In this document: positions 9,163 through 18,764 of the stretch, one piece after another
Position numbering within the stretch: the stretch's first letter is position 1
How the letters are laid out: the number at the start of each line of letters is the position of its first letter
Origin: Nitrobacter sp051535235
GTDB taxonomy: Bacteria; Pseudomonadota; Alphaproteobacteria; Rhizobiales; Xanthobacteraceae
Direction: 5' to 3'
DNA: 64,000 nt
Assembly (NCBI RefSeq): GCF_051535235.1
Contig: NZ_JBPPLZ010000002.1
Location: forward strand, 62,001 to 126,000
The notes under the pieces: model-generated
What the model saw: only the letters and a program-made list of their open reading frames with translations
What the model was told of the DNA's origin: nothing
Database searches by the model: none
Program-made: the position numbers and the translations under genes

Positions 9163-10254
9163 ATGTCCCATAACACCTTCGGCCATCTCTTCCGCGTCAC
9201 GACCTTTGGCGAGAGTCATGGGGTTGCGATCGGCTGCGTGGTCGACGGTTGCCCGCCGCAACTCGCCCTGACGGTCGAGGAGATCCAGCGCGATCTCGAT
9301 CGCCGCCGGCCCGGCCAGTCGCGATTCACCACGCAGCGGCAGGAAGCTGACGTGGTGAAGATCCTGTCCGGAGTGATGCCGCACCCCGAGACCGGCGAGC
9401 AGGTGACGACCGGCACGCCGATCGGGCTGCTGATCGAGAATACCGACCAGCGCTCGAAGGATTATTCCGACATCAAGGACAAGTTTCGCCCCGGCCACGC
9501 CGATTTCACCTATGAGGCGAAGTATGGGCTGCGCGACTATCGTGGTGGCGGGCGCTCGTCGGCGCGAGAGACGGCGATGCGGGTCGCGGCCGGCGCCATC
9601 GCGCGCAAGATCGTGCCGGGCGTGAGCGTGCGCGGCGCGCTGGTGCAGATGGGACCGCACAAGATCGACCGCGAGAAATGGGACTGGGACGAGACCGCAA
9701 GAAATCCGTTCTTCTGTCCCGACAGGGACAAGGCCGCGTTTTTCGAAAGCTATCTCGATGGCATCCGCAAGAGCGGCTCTTCGATCGGCGCCGTGATCGA
9801 AGTGGTCGCGGAAGGCGTGCCCGCGGGGCTTGGCGCGCCGATCTATGCCAAGCTCGACGGCGATCTCGCCGCGGCGCTGATGAGCATCAATGCGGTGAAG
9901 GGCGTGGAGATCGGCGCGGGCTTCGACGCCGCCGTGCTGACCGGCGAGGAAAATGCCGACGAGATGAGGATGGGCCATGAAGGTCCGGTGTTCACCTCGA
10001 ACCATGCCGGCGGCATTCTGGGTGGCATCTCAACCGGCCAGCCGGTGGTGGCGCGGTTTGCTGTCAAGCCGACCTCATCGATCCTGTCGCCGCGCAAGAC
10101 CGTCGATCGCAACGGCACCGAAACCAATATCCTCACCAAGGGCCGCCATGATCCCTGCGTCGGGATAAGGGCGGTGCCGGTGGGCGAGGCCATGGTTGCC
10201 TGCGTGCTGGCCGACCATTTCCTGCGTCATCGCGGCCAGATGGGCGCGCGCTGA
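9163..10254 (+). CDS. aroC: Chorismate synthase
   Basis: The start MSHNTFGHLFRVTTFGESHG matches the invariant N terminus of AroC; the frame extends 78 codons upstream but that part is not conserved. The protein has 363 aa. 'GESHGVAIGCVVDGCPP', 'DYRGGGRSSARETAMRVAAGAIA' and 'SNHAGGILGGISTGQPVVARFAVKPT' are family signatures for FMN and EPSP binding. It makes chorismate in the last common step of the shikimate pathway. Confidence 0.97.
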   Translation: MSHNTFGHLFRVTTFGESHGVAIGCVVDGCPPQLALTVEEIQRDLDRRRPGQSRFTTQRQEADVVKILSGVMPHPETGEQVTTGTPIGLLIENTDQRSKDYSDIKDKFRPGHADFTYEAKYGLRDYRGGGRSSARETAMRVAAGAIARKIVPGVSVRGALVQMGPHKIDREKWDWDETARNPFFCPDRDKAAFFESYLDGIRKSGSSIGAVIEVVAEGVPAGLGAPIYAKLDGDLAAALMSINAVKGVEIGAGFDAAVLTGEENADEMRMGHEGPVFTSNHAGGILGGISTGQPVVARFAVKPTSSILSPRKTVDRNGTETNILTKGRHDPCVGIRAVPVGEAMVACVLADHFLRHRGQMGAR

Positions 10255-10269
10255 GGCTCCTTGAAGCCG

Positions 10270-10575
10270 CTAGTCTTCCGGCTCGGTGGTGAACAGCAGC
10301 GGAAACCCCATTTCACGGCCGGCGTCGGTGGCGCGGGTGGCCTTGGTCTCCGCGATATCCTTTGCGAACACACCGACGACGCAGGAACCGAGCCGGTGCG
10401 CGGTGATCATCACATTGTGCGCATGGTCCTCGGTCATGCCGAATTCGGCTTTCAGCACCGCCACGACGAATTCGCGCGGCGTGTAGTCGTCGTTATGCAG
10501 AATGACCTTGTGCAGACGCGGGCGTTCGGTCCTGGTTTCGGCCTTTGTACGCGGTTTGATGGCGGTTTGGCTCAT
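10270..10575 (-). CDS. clpS: ATP-dependent Clp protease adaptor ClpS
   Basis: The start MSQTAIKPRT (101 aa) is chosen; 12 extra upstream codons are open. The core 'LHKVILHNDDYTPREFVVAVLKAEFGMTEDHAHNVMITAH' is the N-degron-binding domain, with Asn/Asp in HNDD. ClpS delivers N-end-rule substrates to ClpA. No clpA is visible next to it. Confidence 0.95.
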   Translation of the reverse strand: MSQTAIKPRTKAETRTERPRLHKVILHNDDYTPREFVVAVLKAEFGMTEDHAHNVMITAHRLGSCVVGVFAKDIAETKATRATDAGREMGFPLLFTTEPED

Positions 10576-10697
10576 TCCGGCTCTACCTTCGACTGGAGTG
10601 TTTTCGGGCACCGGCTCGCGTAAGGAGACACGTCAAAATATGGAACTGCATTCGACAAGGAAGATAACCGGCAGGATATAGCGTGGGCGGCAACTGC

Positions 10698-10730
10698 AAA
10701 AGGGGGCGGGCTACCCGGGCGCCGCCCCGC
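10698..10730 (-). terminator. Possible terminator of the chemotaxis receptor gene
   Basis: On the minus strand GGGGCGG pairs with CCGCCCC and is followed by CTTTTGC, just downstream of the MCP stop at 10738. Confidence 0.45.
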
Positions 10731-10737
10731 TTTCCGC

Positions 10738-12420
10738 TCAGGCCGCGCGGACCGTGTCTAGGAACTTTTCGACTTCCGTCTTCAACCGCGTGCTTTCGGT
10801 CGACAGCATCTGCGCTGATGACAGGACCTGACTCGACGCCGAGCCGGTTTCGCCTGCGCCGCGGCTGACTTCGGTGATGCTGGAGGCGACCTCGCCGCTA
10901 CGCTGGGCCGCTTGCTGGACGTTGCGGGCGATCTCCTGCGTCGCCGCGCCCTGTTCTTCGACCGCGGCTGCGATGGCCGAAGAAATTTCGGAAATCGTCT
11001 TGATGGTGGTGCCGATCTCTCGGATCGCCGACACCGAGTCGCGTGTGGCGGCCTGCATGTCTGTGATCTGGGTGCTGATCTCGTCGGTCGCTTTCGCAGT
11101 CTGCGCCGCGAGCGTCTTGACTTCGGAGGCCACCACCGCGAAGCCGCGGCCTGCATCGCCGGCCCTTGCGGCTTCGATGGTGGCGTTGAGCGCCAGCAGG
11201 TTGGTTTGTTCGGCGACCGCGGTGATCAATTTGACGACATCGCCGATCCGGCTCGCCGCCTGGGACAGTTCCGCAATGTTGGTATCGGTCTGCTGGGCCT
11301 GCCGGACGGCGTCGCCGGCGACACGGCTCGCCTCGTTGACCTGCCGCCCGATCTCATTCACGGAGGAGGTGATCTCCTCAGTAGCGCTGGCGACGGACTG
11401 TACGTTGGAAGACACTTCCTGCGAGGCGGCAGCGGCGTCGCCGGACGTCCGGCCGGTGGTCTCGGCCGTCGCCGTCAGGGTGTTGGCCGCGGCCTCGAGT
11501 TCGGTCGAGGACGATGAAAGAGAGCCCACAAGTTCGCCGATCATCGATTCGAATTCGCGGGTGATGGTATCGACCCGCTGGGCGCGTTGGAGTTTGGCCT
11601 GTGCGTCGTGTGCCGCGGCCTCGTCGGCCGCCTTCTTGGCGATCAGTGCCTCCTTGAAGATCTGAAGCGCGTCGGCCATCGTGCCGACTTCGTTCTTTTC
11701 GCCCTGGTGCGGAACGACGGCGGACAGATCTCCGGCGCCGAGCGAGCGCATCGGCGCGACAATCGAGGCAATCGCGCGCGAAACATCACGCACCAGATAG
11801 ACGGCAACGCCGACGCCGAAGATCAACGCCAGCGCGATCATGGTGACCACGATGGCGAAGGCCGACTTGTAGCTTCGACTGGCCGCGCTGCCTGTGGCAT
11901 CCGCTTCCCTGTGGTTCATGGCGATGTCCTCGCGCAGGGTCTCGTCGGCCTTCAGTCCCGCCGGGTCGACCTTGCGGTCATACATATCGACGCTGGTCCG
12001 GAGGTCGCCCTTTCGCGAGACCGTCAGCAGGTCGCGAACGTCCGCGACATAGGATGCCCACTGCGCCGAAAATGTTTTGTAGATTCGCTGCTCCTCGGGC
12101 AAGGCAATCATCGGCTCATAGGCTTTACGGGTCTTGTCGATCGCCTCTCCGACGGAAACCAGGGTTTTCTCGGCGGCATCCTTTCCCGCGGCGTCGGAAG
12201 CAAGCAGGTGAGAGCGGACCGCTGCTCCGTAGGCGATGGTGCCGGCGCGCAACTCGCCGAGTTCGCGCACGCTGGGAAGCCAGTTGGTCCGCAGGTCGAC
12301 CGCGCGATCATGGATCGCTTCCAGTTCGATCAAGGACAGCATGCCCATTCCCGCCATGGCCAGCAGGAGAAACGAGATCGTGGAGATGATCTTGGCGCGA
12401 ATTGAGAGACGGGAAAGCAT
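10738..12420 (-). CDS. Methyl-accepting chemotaxis protein
   Basis: A 560-aa transducer with an N-terminal membrane helix ('IISTISFLLLAMAGMGML'), a four-helix-bundle sensor region at about 35-185, a second helix ('AIVVTMIALALIFGVGVAVYLV'), a HAMP domain at about 210-265 and a cytoplasmic coiled coil. The CheA/CheW-contacting hairpin tip is 'EQTNLLALNATIEAARAGDAGRGFAVVASEVK'-like (given in two parts: EQTNLLALNATIEAARAG, then GRGFAVVASEVKTLA). No chemotaxis operon is adjacent and the ligand is unknown. Confidence 0.93.
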   Translation of the reverse strand: MLSRLSIRAKIISTISFLLLAMAGMGMLSLIELEAIHDRAVDLRTNWLPSVRELGELRAGTIAYGAAVRSHLLASDAAGKDAAEKTLVSVGEAIDKTRKAYEPMIALPEEQRIYKTFSAQWASYVADVRDLLTVSRKGDLRTSVDMYDRKVDPAGLKADETLREDIAMNHREADATGSAASRSYKSAFAIVVTMIALALIFGVGVAVYLVRDVSRAIASIVAPMRSLGAGDLSAVVPHQGEKNEVGTMADALQIFKEALIAKKAADEAAAHDAQAKLQRAQRVDTITREFESMIGELVGSLSSSSTELEAAANTLTATAETTGRTSGDAAAASQEVSSNVQSVASATEEITSSVNEIGRQVNEASRVAGDAVRQAQQTDTNIAELSQAASRIGDVVKLITAVAEQTNLLALNATIEAARAGDAGRGFAVVASEVKTLAAQTAKATDEISTQITDMQAATRDSVSAIREIGTTIKTISEISSAIAAAVEEQGAATQEIARNVQQAAQRSGEVASSITEVSRGAGETGSASSQVLSSAQMLSTESTRLKTEVEKFLDTVRAA

Positions 12421-12698
12421 CGTTCTGACCCTTTCGGTAGTCCGCGTTGGCTGACGGAAATTGGGCGGCCGGGCTCGGGCGGAGCGCTAAAACTGAAATG
12501 CGGGCGTTCCGGTCGAAGGCCGCCTGCCCGGCTGCGTTGCAGCGGGCTGATGTTCGGATCATGAACCGGTTGAATGAAATGTTCGTAAACACGAGTATAC
12601 CGGCTTCGCTTAAATCGTGCGTTGCATACGAAAGGGTGCGCGAGAACCGTATGCCCGTTATGCGCGGCCAGGATCACGAAGGGAGCACGCGGCCCGGT

Positions 12699-13943
12699 TC
12701 AACGCCCGCGCTGAAATTTCGCCACCAATTCCACATGCGGCGAGTGCCGGAACTGGTCGACGGGCGTCACGGCTTCGAGCCGGTAGCCGCCGTCGATCAG
12801 GACGCGCGCGTCGCGGGTGAAGGTCGCGACGTTGCAGGAGACAGCGACGATGACGGGAATCTTGCTGGCGGCGAGTTGCTTGCTCTGCGCCTCCGCGCCC
12901 TGCCGCGGCGGATCGAACACCGCGGCGTCGAAGCCGCGCAGTTCCTGCGGCATCAAAGGGCGGCGAAACAGGTCGCGCCGTTCAGCGCTGACCGGCTTCA
13001 GTCCGGCTGTGGCGGCGGCCGCTTTTTGCAGCGCCGTCACCGCCGCTTCGTCGCTGTCATAGGCCGCGATCCGTGCTCCAGCCGCAAGGCGCAGCGCGAA
13101 GGGACCGACCCCGCAGAACAGATCGGCGATATGCCTGGCCCTGTTGCAATGGGAGGCGACCAGCGCCGCCAGCGTTTCCTCGCCGGCGACGGTCGCCTGC
13201 AGGAACGAGCCCGGCGGAAGCGTGAGGCGGGCCGTGCCGATCTCGATCGCCGGGGCGACGCGCATCAGAACAAGTTCGCCGTGGCGCGTCAGCCGGGCCA
13301 GCCGGTGCGTCTCGGTGACGCGCGACAGCGTCGCGATCAACGCAGCCGGCAGGGGTCCGGAGCCGCGGACATCGACATCGAGACCGTTGGTAGTCGCGGT
13401 CACCTGGATGTCGAGCGGCTTGTTCGCGGGCTTCAGCACGGAGGCCAACTCGCGCGCGGCATCGAGCGCGCCGTGAAGGGCGGGATCGAGAATCGGGCAG
13501 GCGTCGATCGGCACGATGGCGTGGCTGTTCGGTGCGGCGAAACCGACGCGCAGCTTGCCCTCGCCGTCGCGCCGGGCATGAAGAGTGATCCGCCGTCGTC
13601 CGGCACCGTGTGCGTCGATCAGTTCGTCGACCGCACAATCGATGCGAGCCTGCGTCAGCGTGTCGATGACGATCTGCCGTTTCCATGCGCGGTAGGCGGC
13701 CTGCTGCCAGTGCTGGATGGCGCAACCGCCGCAGGCGCCGAAATGTGGACAGAAGGGTACGATCCGCTCCGCGCTCTCGCTTTCGATGCGAAGGAGGCGC
13801 GCGCGTTCGGGATGGCTGGCTGTCGGCTCGACCTTCACGGTCTCGCCAGCGAGTGCGTAAGGAACAAAGACGCTGCCCGCATCCGTCAGCGCGACGCCGT
13901 CGCCGCGATGGCCGACATGATCGATGGTCAGGTGTTTGCTCAT
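12699..13943 (-). CDS. Class I SAM-dependent RNA methyltransferase (RumA/TrmA family)
   Basis: The start MSKHLTIDHVGHRGDGVAL at 13943 gives 414 aa; the open frame upstream runs into a palindromic repeat and is rejected. It has a TRAM-like N-terminal part, four Fe-S cysteines ('CPHFGACGGCAIQHW' plus Cys upstream), a SAM site ('ADLFCGVGPFALRLA') and the catalytic Cys in 'VIVAVSCNVATFTRDA'. The family makes 5-methyluridine in 23S rRNA or tRNA; the exact target cannot be read from sequence. Confidence 0.9.
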   Translation of the reverse strand: MSKHLTIDHVGHRGDGVALTDAGSVFVPYALAGETVKVEPTASHPERARLLRIESESAERIVPFCPHFGACGGCAIQHWQQAAYRAWKRQIVIDTLTQARIDCAVDELIDAHGAGRRRITLHARRDGEGKLRVGFAAPNSHAIVPIDACPILDPALHGALDAARELASVLKPANKPLDIQVTATTNGLDVDVRGSGPLPAALIATLSRVTETHRLARLTRHGELVLMRVAPAIEIGTARLTLPPGSFLQATVAGEETLAALVASHCNRARHIADLFCGVGPFALRLAAGARIAAYDSDEAAVTALQKAAAATAGLKPVSAERRDLFRRPLMPQELRGFDAAVFDPPRQGAEAQSKQLAASKIPVIVAVSCNVATFTRDARVLIDGGYRLEAVTPVDQFRHSPHVELVAKFQRGR

Positions 13944-13972
13944 GCGGTGTGTCAGTTCTGGACGAGAGACCT

Positions 13973-14055
13973 CGTCATTGCGAGGAGCACTTGCGACGAA
14001 GCAATCCAGCTTTTTGCTACAACAATCTGGATCGTTTCGCTGCGCTCGCGATGAC
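13973..14055. repeat. Palindromic intergenic repeat (Bradyrhizobium-type)
   Basis: An imperfect inverted repeat: GTCATTGCGAGGAGC and GCGACGAAGCAATCCAG on the left mirror CTGGATCGTTTCGC and GCGCTCGCGATGAC on the right. The family is known to be scattered in intergenic regions of Bradyrhizobium/Rhodopseudomonas genomes, where a transcript would fold into a long hairpin. It sits between tlyA and the RNA methyltransferase gene. Confidence 0.75.
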
Positions 14056-14064
14056 ATTTAAAAA

Positions 14065-14820
14065 TCAGCCACGGCGTGCCCCGAGAAAGAATTCTGCGTT
14101 GCCGTCGCCGCCGGCGATCGGCGACGGAAAGACATCGATGTCGGTGCATCCGAGCGTCGCCGCAAAGGCCGCGATGTCGTCGCACACCGCACGATGCACC
14201 GCCGCGTCGCGCACGATGCCTTTCTTGATCGCTGCGCGCGGCGCCTCGAATTGCGGCTTGATCAGCGCGAGGAGATGCATCGGCGCAGCGGCAAGAGACA
14301 ACGCGACCGGAAGAATGGCCTTCAACGAAATAAAGCTCGCATCCATCACCACCACGTCCGGCCGCTGCGGCAGACGCTTGCCCTCGAAAGAGCGGATGTC
14401 GGTGGATTCCATCGACACCACGCGCGGATGGTCGCGCAGGCTTGGATGCAGTTGATCGTGTCCGACGTCGACGGCGAAGACCAGGCTGGCGCCGTTCGCG
14501 AGCAGCACCTCTGTGAAGCCGCCGGTCGAGGCGCCGACATCGAGGCAGACATGGTTCTCAATTTCGATCGGATAGCGTTCCAGCGCGCCGGCGAGCTTGA
14601 TGCCGCCGCGCGACACGTAGGGGTGCGCGGGTTGAGCCTCGAGCGTGGCGCTCACCGGGATGGTCTCGGAGACTTTGCTCACCGCCTTGCCATTGGCGGT
14701 AACGAATCCAGCCTCGATCGCCGCCTGCGCCCGCGCCCGGCTCTCGAACAGGCCGCGTTCGACCAGCAGGACGTCGGCGCGCTTGCGGGGAGGGGACATC
14801 GTGCTGTCGCGCTTCGCCAT
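14065..14820 (-). CDS. tlyA: TlyA-family rRNA methyltransferase
   Basis: About 251 aa from MAKRDSTMSPPRKRADVLL; a second ATG seven codons later is possible. An N-terminal S4 RNA-binding domain ('ADVLLVERGLFESRARAQAAIEAGFV') precedes a SAM-binding domain with 'CLDVGASTGGFTEVLLANGA'. Family members 2'-O-methylate 16S/23S rRNA and were once annotated as hemolysins. It lies 80 bp downstream of dxs in the same direction, so co-transcription is likely. Confidence 0.9.
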   Translation of the reverse strand: MAKRDSTMSPPRKRADVLLVERGLFESRARAQAAIEAGFVTANGKAVSKVSETIPVSATLEAQPAHPYVSRGGIKLAGALERYPIEIENHVCLDVGASTGGFTEVLLANGASLVFAVDVGHDQLHPSLRDHPRVVSMESTDIRSFEGKRLPQRPDVVVMDASFISLKAILPVALSLAAAPMHLLALIKPQFEAPRAAIKKGIVRDAAVHRAVCDDIAAFAATLGCTDIDVFPSPIAGGDGNAEFFLGARRG

Positions 14821-14900
14821 TGTCAGCCCATAGCCGTCAGCCCATAGCCGCACCCGGCCCGAAGCCGGCCAAAGGCGAGGCGGCGAGAGTCCCGATTGGA

Positions 14901-16826
14901 TCAGGCCAGCTTGACGGTCTCGGTGTTGACGTCCTTGCCGAGCGCCTCGAATACCTTGGCGACGATCCCCTTGGCATCGAGCCCCGCGACGGCGTACATC
15001 GCCGCCGGCGTGTCGTGGTCGAGAAACTCGTCCGGCAGGATCATCGCGCGCATCCGCAGCCCGCCATCGAGCATGCCGTTATCCGACAGCGTCTGCATGA
15101 CGTGCGAGCCGAAGCCGCCGATCGAGCCTTCCTCGATGGTGATCAGCACTTCGTGGTCGCGCGCGAGCTTCATCACCAGATCGACGTCGAGCGGCTTCAT
15201 GAAACGCGCGTCGGCGATGGTCGTGGAGAGGCCGTGCGCGGCAAGCTCGTCTGCCGCTTTCTCGCACTCGGCGAGGCGGGTACCGAACGACAAAAGCGCG
15301 ACCTTGTTGCCCTGGCGAATGACGCGGCCCTTGCCGACCGGAAGCGGGACACCGACCTCGGGCATTTCGACGCCGCGGCCTTCGCCGCGCGGATAGCGCA
15401 CCGCGCTCGGGCGATCGTTGATTGCGACCTGCGTCGCGACCATATGCACCAGCTCGGCCTCATCGGCGGCGGCCATGATGACGAAGTTCGGCAGGCAGCC
15501 GAGATAGGCGTTGTCGAACGACCCGGCATGCGTCGCGCCGTCGGCGCCGACGAGGCCGGCGCGGTCGATGGCGAAACGCACCGGCAGCGACTGGATGGCG
15601 ACGTCGTGCACCACCTGGTCGTAGCCGCGCTGCAGGAAGGTCGAGTAGATCGCGCAGAACGGCTTGTAGCCCTCGGTGGCGAGGCCGGCGGCGAAGGTCA
15701 CCGCGTGCTGCTCGGCGATGCCGACATCGAAGGTGCGCTTGGGGAACGCCTTGTTGAAGATATCGACGCCGGTGCCCGACGGCATCGCCGCGGTGATGGC
15801 AACGATCTTGTCGTCCTTTTCGGCTTCCTTGACGAGGCTCTGGCCGAACACGTTCTGGTAGGCGGGCGCGTTCGGCTTGGATTTGGACTGCGCGCCGGTT
15901 GAGATGTCGAACTTGACCACGGCGTGATATTTGTCGGCAGCGGCTTCCGCGGGGGGATAGCCCTTGCCCTTTTGCGTGACGACGTGAACCAGGATCGGGC
16001 CGTTCTCCATGTCGCGGACGTTCTTCAGCACCGGCAGCAGATGGTCGAGATTGTGGCCGTCGATCGGGCCGACGTAGTAGAAGCCAAGCTCTTCGAACAG
16101 CGTGCCGCTATTGACCATGAAGCCGCGCGAATATTCTTCGACGCGCTCGGCGCGATCGGCGATCATTTTCGGCAGGTGCTTGCCAAGCTGCTTGGCGGCT
16201 TCGCGCAGCGAGCGGTAGGTTTTGCCCGAGTAGAGCCGCGACAGATAGGCCGACATCGCGCCGACCGGCGGCGCGATCGACATGTCGTTGTCGTTGAGAA
16301 TGACGATCAGCCGCGAATTCATCGCGCCGGCGTTGTTCATCGCCTCATAGGCCATGCCTGCGGACATCGCGCCGTCGCCGATCACGGCGATGACGTTGTT
16401 CTTGCCGCCGGAGAGGTCGCGCGCCACCGCCATGCCGAGGCTGGCCGAGATCGACGTCGAGGAGTGCGCGGCGCCGAACGGATCGTAGTCGCTTTCGGTG
16501 CGCTTGGTGAATCCGGACAATCCGCCGCCGGTGCGCAGCGTGCGGATGCGGTCGCGGCGGCCGGTCAGGATCTTGTGCGGATAGGCCTGATGGCCGACAT
16601 CCCAGATCAGCCGGTCGCGCGGAGTGTCGAAGATGTAGTGGATTGCGGTGGTCAGTTCGACAACGCCGAGGCCGGCGCCGAAATGTCCTCCCGTCACCGA
16701 CACCGCGTCGATGGTCTCCTGGCGCAACTCGTCCGCAACCTGCCGGACCTGCTCGACCTTAAGCTTGCGCAAATCGGCCGGGGTGCGGATGGTGTCGAGA
16801 AGCGGGGTCTTGCTGAAATCAGTCAC
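14901..16826 (-). CDS. dxs: 1-deoxy-D-xylulose-5-phosphate synthase
   Basis: A 641-aa protein of full family length. The N-terminal TPP domain has 'GHFGAGLGVVELTTAIHY' and 'GDGAMSAGMAYEAMNNAG', the central domain 'VGIAEQHAVTFAAGLA', and the C-terminal domain is of transketolase type. DXS condenses pyruvate and glyceraldehyde-3-phosphate, the entry to the MEP isoprenoid pathway. dxs-tlyA-like neighbours are common in alphaproteobacteria, with xseB and a deacetylase-like gene upstream as here. Confidence 0.97.
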   Translation of the reverse strand: MTDFSKTPLLDTIRTPADLRKLKVEQVRQVADELRQETIDAVSVTGGHFGAGLGVVELTTAIHYIFDTPRDRLIWDVGHQAYPHKILTGRRDRIRTLRTGGGLSGFTKRTESDYDPFGAAHSSTSISASLGMAVARDLSGGKNNVIAVIGDGAMSAGMAYEAMNNAGAMNSRLIVILNDNDMSIAPPVGAMSAYLSRLYSGKTYRSLREAAKQLGKHLPKMIADRAERVEEYSRGFMVNSGTLFEELGFYYVGPIDGHNLDHLLPVLKNVRDMENGPILVHVVTQKGKGYPPAEAAADKYHAVVKFDISTGAQSKSKPNAPAYQNVFGQSLVKEAEKDDKIVAITAAMPSGTGVDIFNKAFPKRTFDVGIAEQHAVTFAAGLATEGYKPFCAIYSTFLQRGYDQVVHDVAIQSLPVRFAIDRAGLVGADGATHAGSFDNAYLGCLPNFVIMAAADEAELVHMVATQVAINDRPSAVRYPRGEGRGVEMPEVGVPLPVGKGRVIRQGNKVALLSFGTRLAECEKAADELAAHGLSTTIADARFMKPLDVDLVMKLARDHEVLITIEEGSIGGFGSHVMQTLSDNGMLDGGLRMRAMILPDEFLDHDTPAAMYAVAGLDAKGIVAKVFEALGKDVNTETVKLA

Positions 16827-17349
16827 TGCGACATTCCAATTTTATGTCCGGAAGCCTGGAAGGGAAATTAGGACGTCGGCGCCGTCGCGCAACAGACGTC
16901 CCCAGGATCACGAAACTTCCCGCGCTGACGTGCCTGAAGCCTGGCTGATACCCCATCCAAGACTGTGATAGACGTCACTCTATATCGTGTCACGCGTTCC
17001 AATCATTTTTTGCAAGCTGCTTGAGGCGCTTACTCCGCTTCAGCGCCGGTTGTGGAGCAGGTTCGGCAGCGCGCAGTTCGAGAAGCAATACACCAAACCT
17101 GCAGCCAAAGCCAACGGGCAGCCCCCATGAGTAGGAGGGGCTTGGCCGAAGGTTCAAGGGTCGCAAGCCGGCCCGCCGGAAAGTGGAAAGCTAACGCTTC
17201 CAAGGGGCTTAAGTTGCATCCCTGGGGGAACCCGCGAGCAGGACCACAATCAAGGACAATTAGTTCAAAGACACTTAATTTGATGACTGTTCCGGCTCCT
17301 TAAGGGGGGGCCGGAACGTGTTTCGAATGTTCCGGTCGGGTGGAAGCCC
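16827..17349. other. 523-bp intergenic region between xseB and dxs
   Basis: I see no convincing protein gene. A stem-loop at 17289-17317 (GTTCCGGC / GCCGGAAC) lies just past the xseB stop and could end that transcript. The rest probably holds the dxs promoter. A small RNA cannot be excluded, but I could not match a known one. Confidence 0.4.
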
Positions 17350-17613
17350 TTACCGCACGTCCAGCGGTTCCGTGCCGGTTGCCTGGCCGGAAGCGTCCGT
17401 GGTGATTTTCTCCACACGCGCCTCGGCCTGGCGCAGCAACTCCTCGCAGCGCCGTTTCAGCGCTTCGCCGCGTTCATAGATCGTGACCGATTCCTCGAGC
17501 GGGACCTTGCCGTCCTCCAGGCGCTTGACGATGGATTCAAGCTCCGCGATGGCGTGCTCGAAGGACAGTGTCTTCACGTCGGCAAGGGTATTGGCAAGGG
17601 TATTTTCGGCCAT
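17350..17613 (-). CDS. xseB: Exodeoxyribonuclease VII small subunit
   Basis: The 87-aa protein matches the family's core 'LSFEHAIAELESIVKRLEDGKVPLEESVTIYERGEALKRRCEELL' (given here in reduced form: FEHAIAELESIVKRLEDG, then LEESVTIYERGEALK). XseB binds the large subunit XseA to form a single-strand-specific exonuclease. xseA is not in the window. Confidence 0.95.
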   Translation of the reverse strand: MAENTLANTLADVKTLSFEHAIAELESIVKRLEDGKVPLEESVTIYERGEALKRRCEELLRQAEARVEKITTDASGQATGTEPLDVR

Positions 17614-17679
17614 CTGATGTTTTCCGGAATCGATTGCTTGCAGATTATGGGATCGTTTCGGCCATAGCGCGGCAGAATG

Positions 17680-18609
17680 TCACGTGCCCATCAATGCGGC
17701 GACATGTTCAGCCACCGATTCCTGCAACCCCTGCAGATCATAGCCGCCCTCGAGAACCGAGACAATTCGGCCGTCCGCGGTCGCATCGGCGACATCCATC
17801 AATTTGCGCGTCACCCATCCGAAATCGCTCGCCTCCAGATTGAGACTTGCCAGCGGATCGCGCTTGTGGGCGTCGAAGCCGGCGGAAATGACGAGGAGTT
17901 CAGGCGCGAATTTTTCGAGCCGAGGCAGGATCAGGTTCCCGAACGTCGACCGGAATTTGATCCCGCCTTCACCTGCCGCCAGCGGTGCATTGACGATGGT
18001 GTCATGATCGCCGCGTTCGCTGGTCGCGCCGCTGTAGGGAAACAGCGGCATCTGATGGGTCGAGCAATACATCACCGTTCGATCGGCCCAGAAGATGTCC
18101 TGCGTACCGTTGCCGTGGTGGACATCGAAGTCGACCACGGCCACGCGGTCGATGCCGTGCTTGCGCTGGGCATGACGCGCCGCGATCGCCGCGTGATCGA
18201 AAAAGCAGAAGCCCATGGCCCGGCCGGCCTCGGCATGATGTCCGGGCGGGCGCGTGGCGACGAATGCGTTGCTGGCGCGGCCGGCGATGACCGCCTCGGT
18301 CGCCGCGATCGCGCCGCCGACGCCACGCATGACAGCTTCCCATGTCCCCGGCGACATCGAGGTGTCGCCGTCGAGATAGACCAGCCCATCCGTTGGCGAC
18401 CTATGCCGGAGTTCGGCGATATAGTGCTCGCTGTGACAGAGCGCGACCGAATCCAGCGATCCTTTCGGCGCCTCGCCGCGTGCCAGACCCTTGAAACGAT
18501 CCTCGGTCAGCACCTTGTCGATGACGCGAATCCGATCCGGCCGCTCCGGATGGCCGGGCGGCGTCAGATGATCGAGACTGGCGGGATGGGTGAGAACGAG
18601 CGTTGTCAT
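17680..18609 (-). CDS. Histone deacetylase-family (acetoin utilization AcuC-like) hydrolase
   Basis: The start MTTLVLTHPASLDHLTPPGH gives 309 aa. The deacetylase fold is clear: 'RPPGHHAEAGRAMGFCFFDH' carries the catalytic HH pair, 'VAVVDFDVHHGNGTQDIFW' and 'LVISAGFDAHKRDPLA' carry the Zn ligands D, H and D. Bacterial members act on acetylated small molecules or proteins (for example acetylpolyamines). It probably belongs to one minus-strand group with xseB, 66 bp downstream. Confidence 0.92.
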   Translation of the reverse strand: MTTLVLTHPASLDHLTPPGHPERPDRIRVIDKVLTEDRFKGLARGEAPKGSLDSVALCHSEHYIAELRHRSPTDGLVYLDGDTSMSPGTWEAVMRGVGGAIAATEAVIAGRASNAFVATRPPGHHAEAGRAMGFCFFDHAAIAARHAQRKHGIDRVAVVDFDVHHGNGTQDIFWADRTVMYCSTHQMPLFPYSGATSERGDHDTIVNAPLAAGEGGIKFRSTFGNLILPRLEKFAPELLVISAGFDAHKRDPLASLNLEASDFGWVTRKLMDVADATADGRIVSVLEGGYDLQGLQESVAEHVAALMGT

Positions 18610-18764
18610 GCCATATCCTGATCGCCGCACGGGCATCGCGCGCGACAGCGAAGGGTCAATCTACCGGGTTATGCCAGGTTCCGAAAGGTATTGCGGTCCT
18701 GATGCCGCCGGCGGGATCCACTTCGGCGGATCACGGGCGGTGTCGGGCGATCCCACGGGCTCGG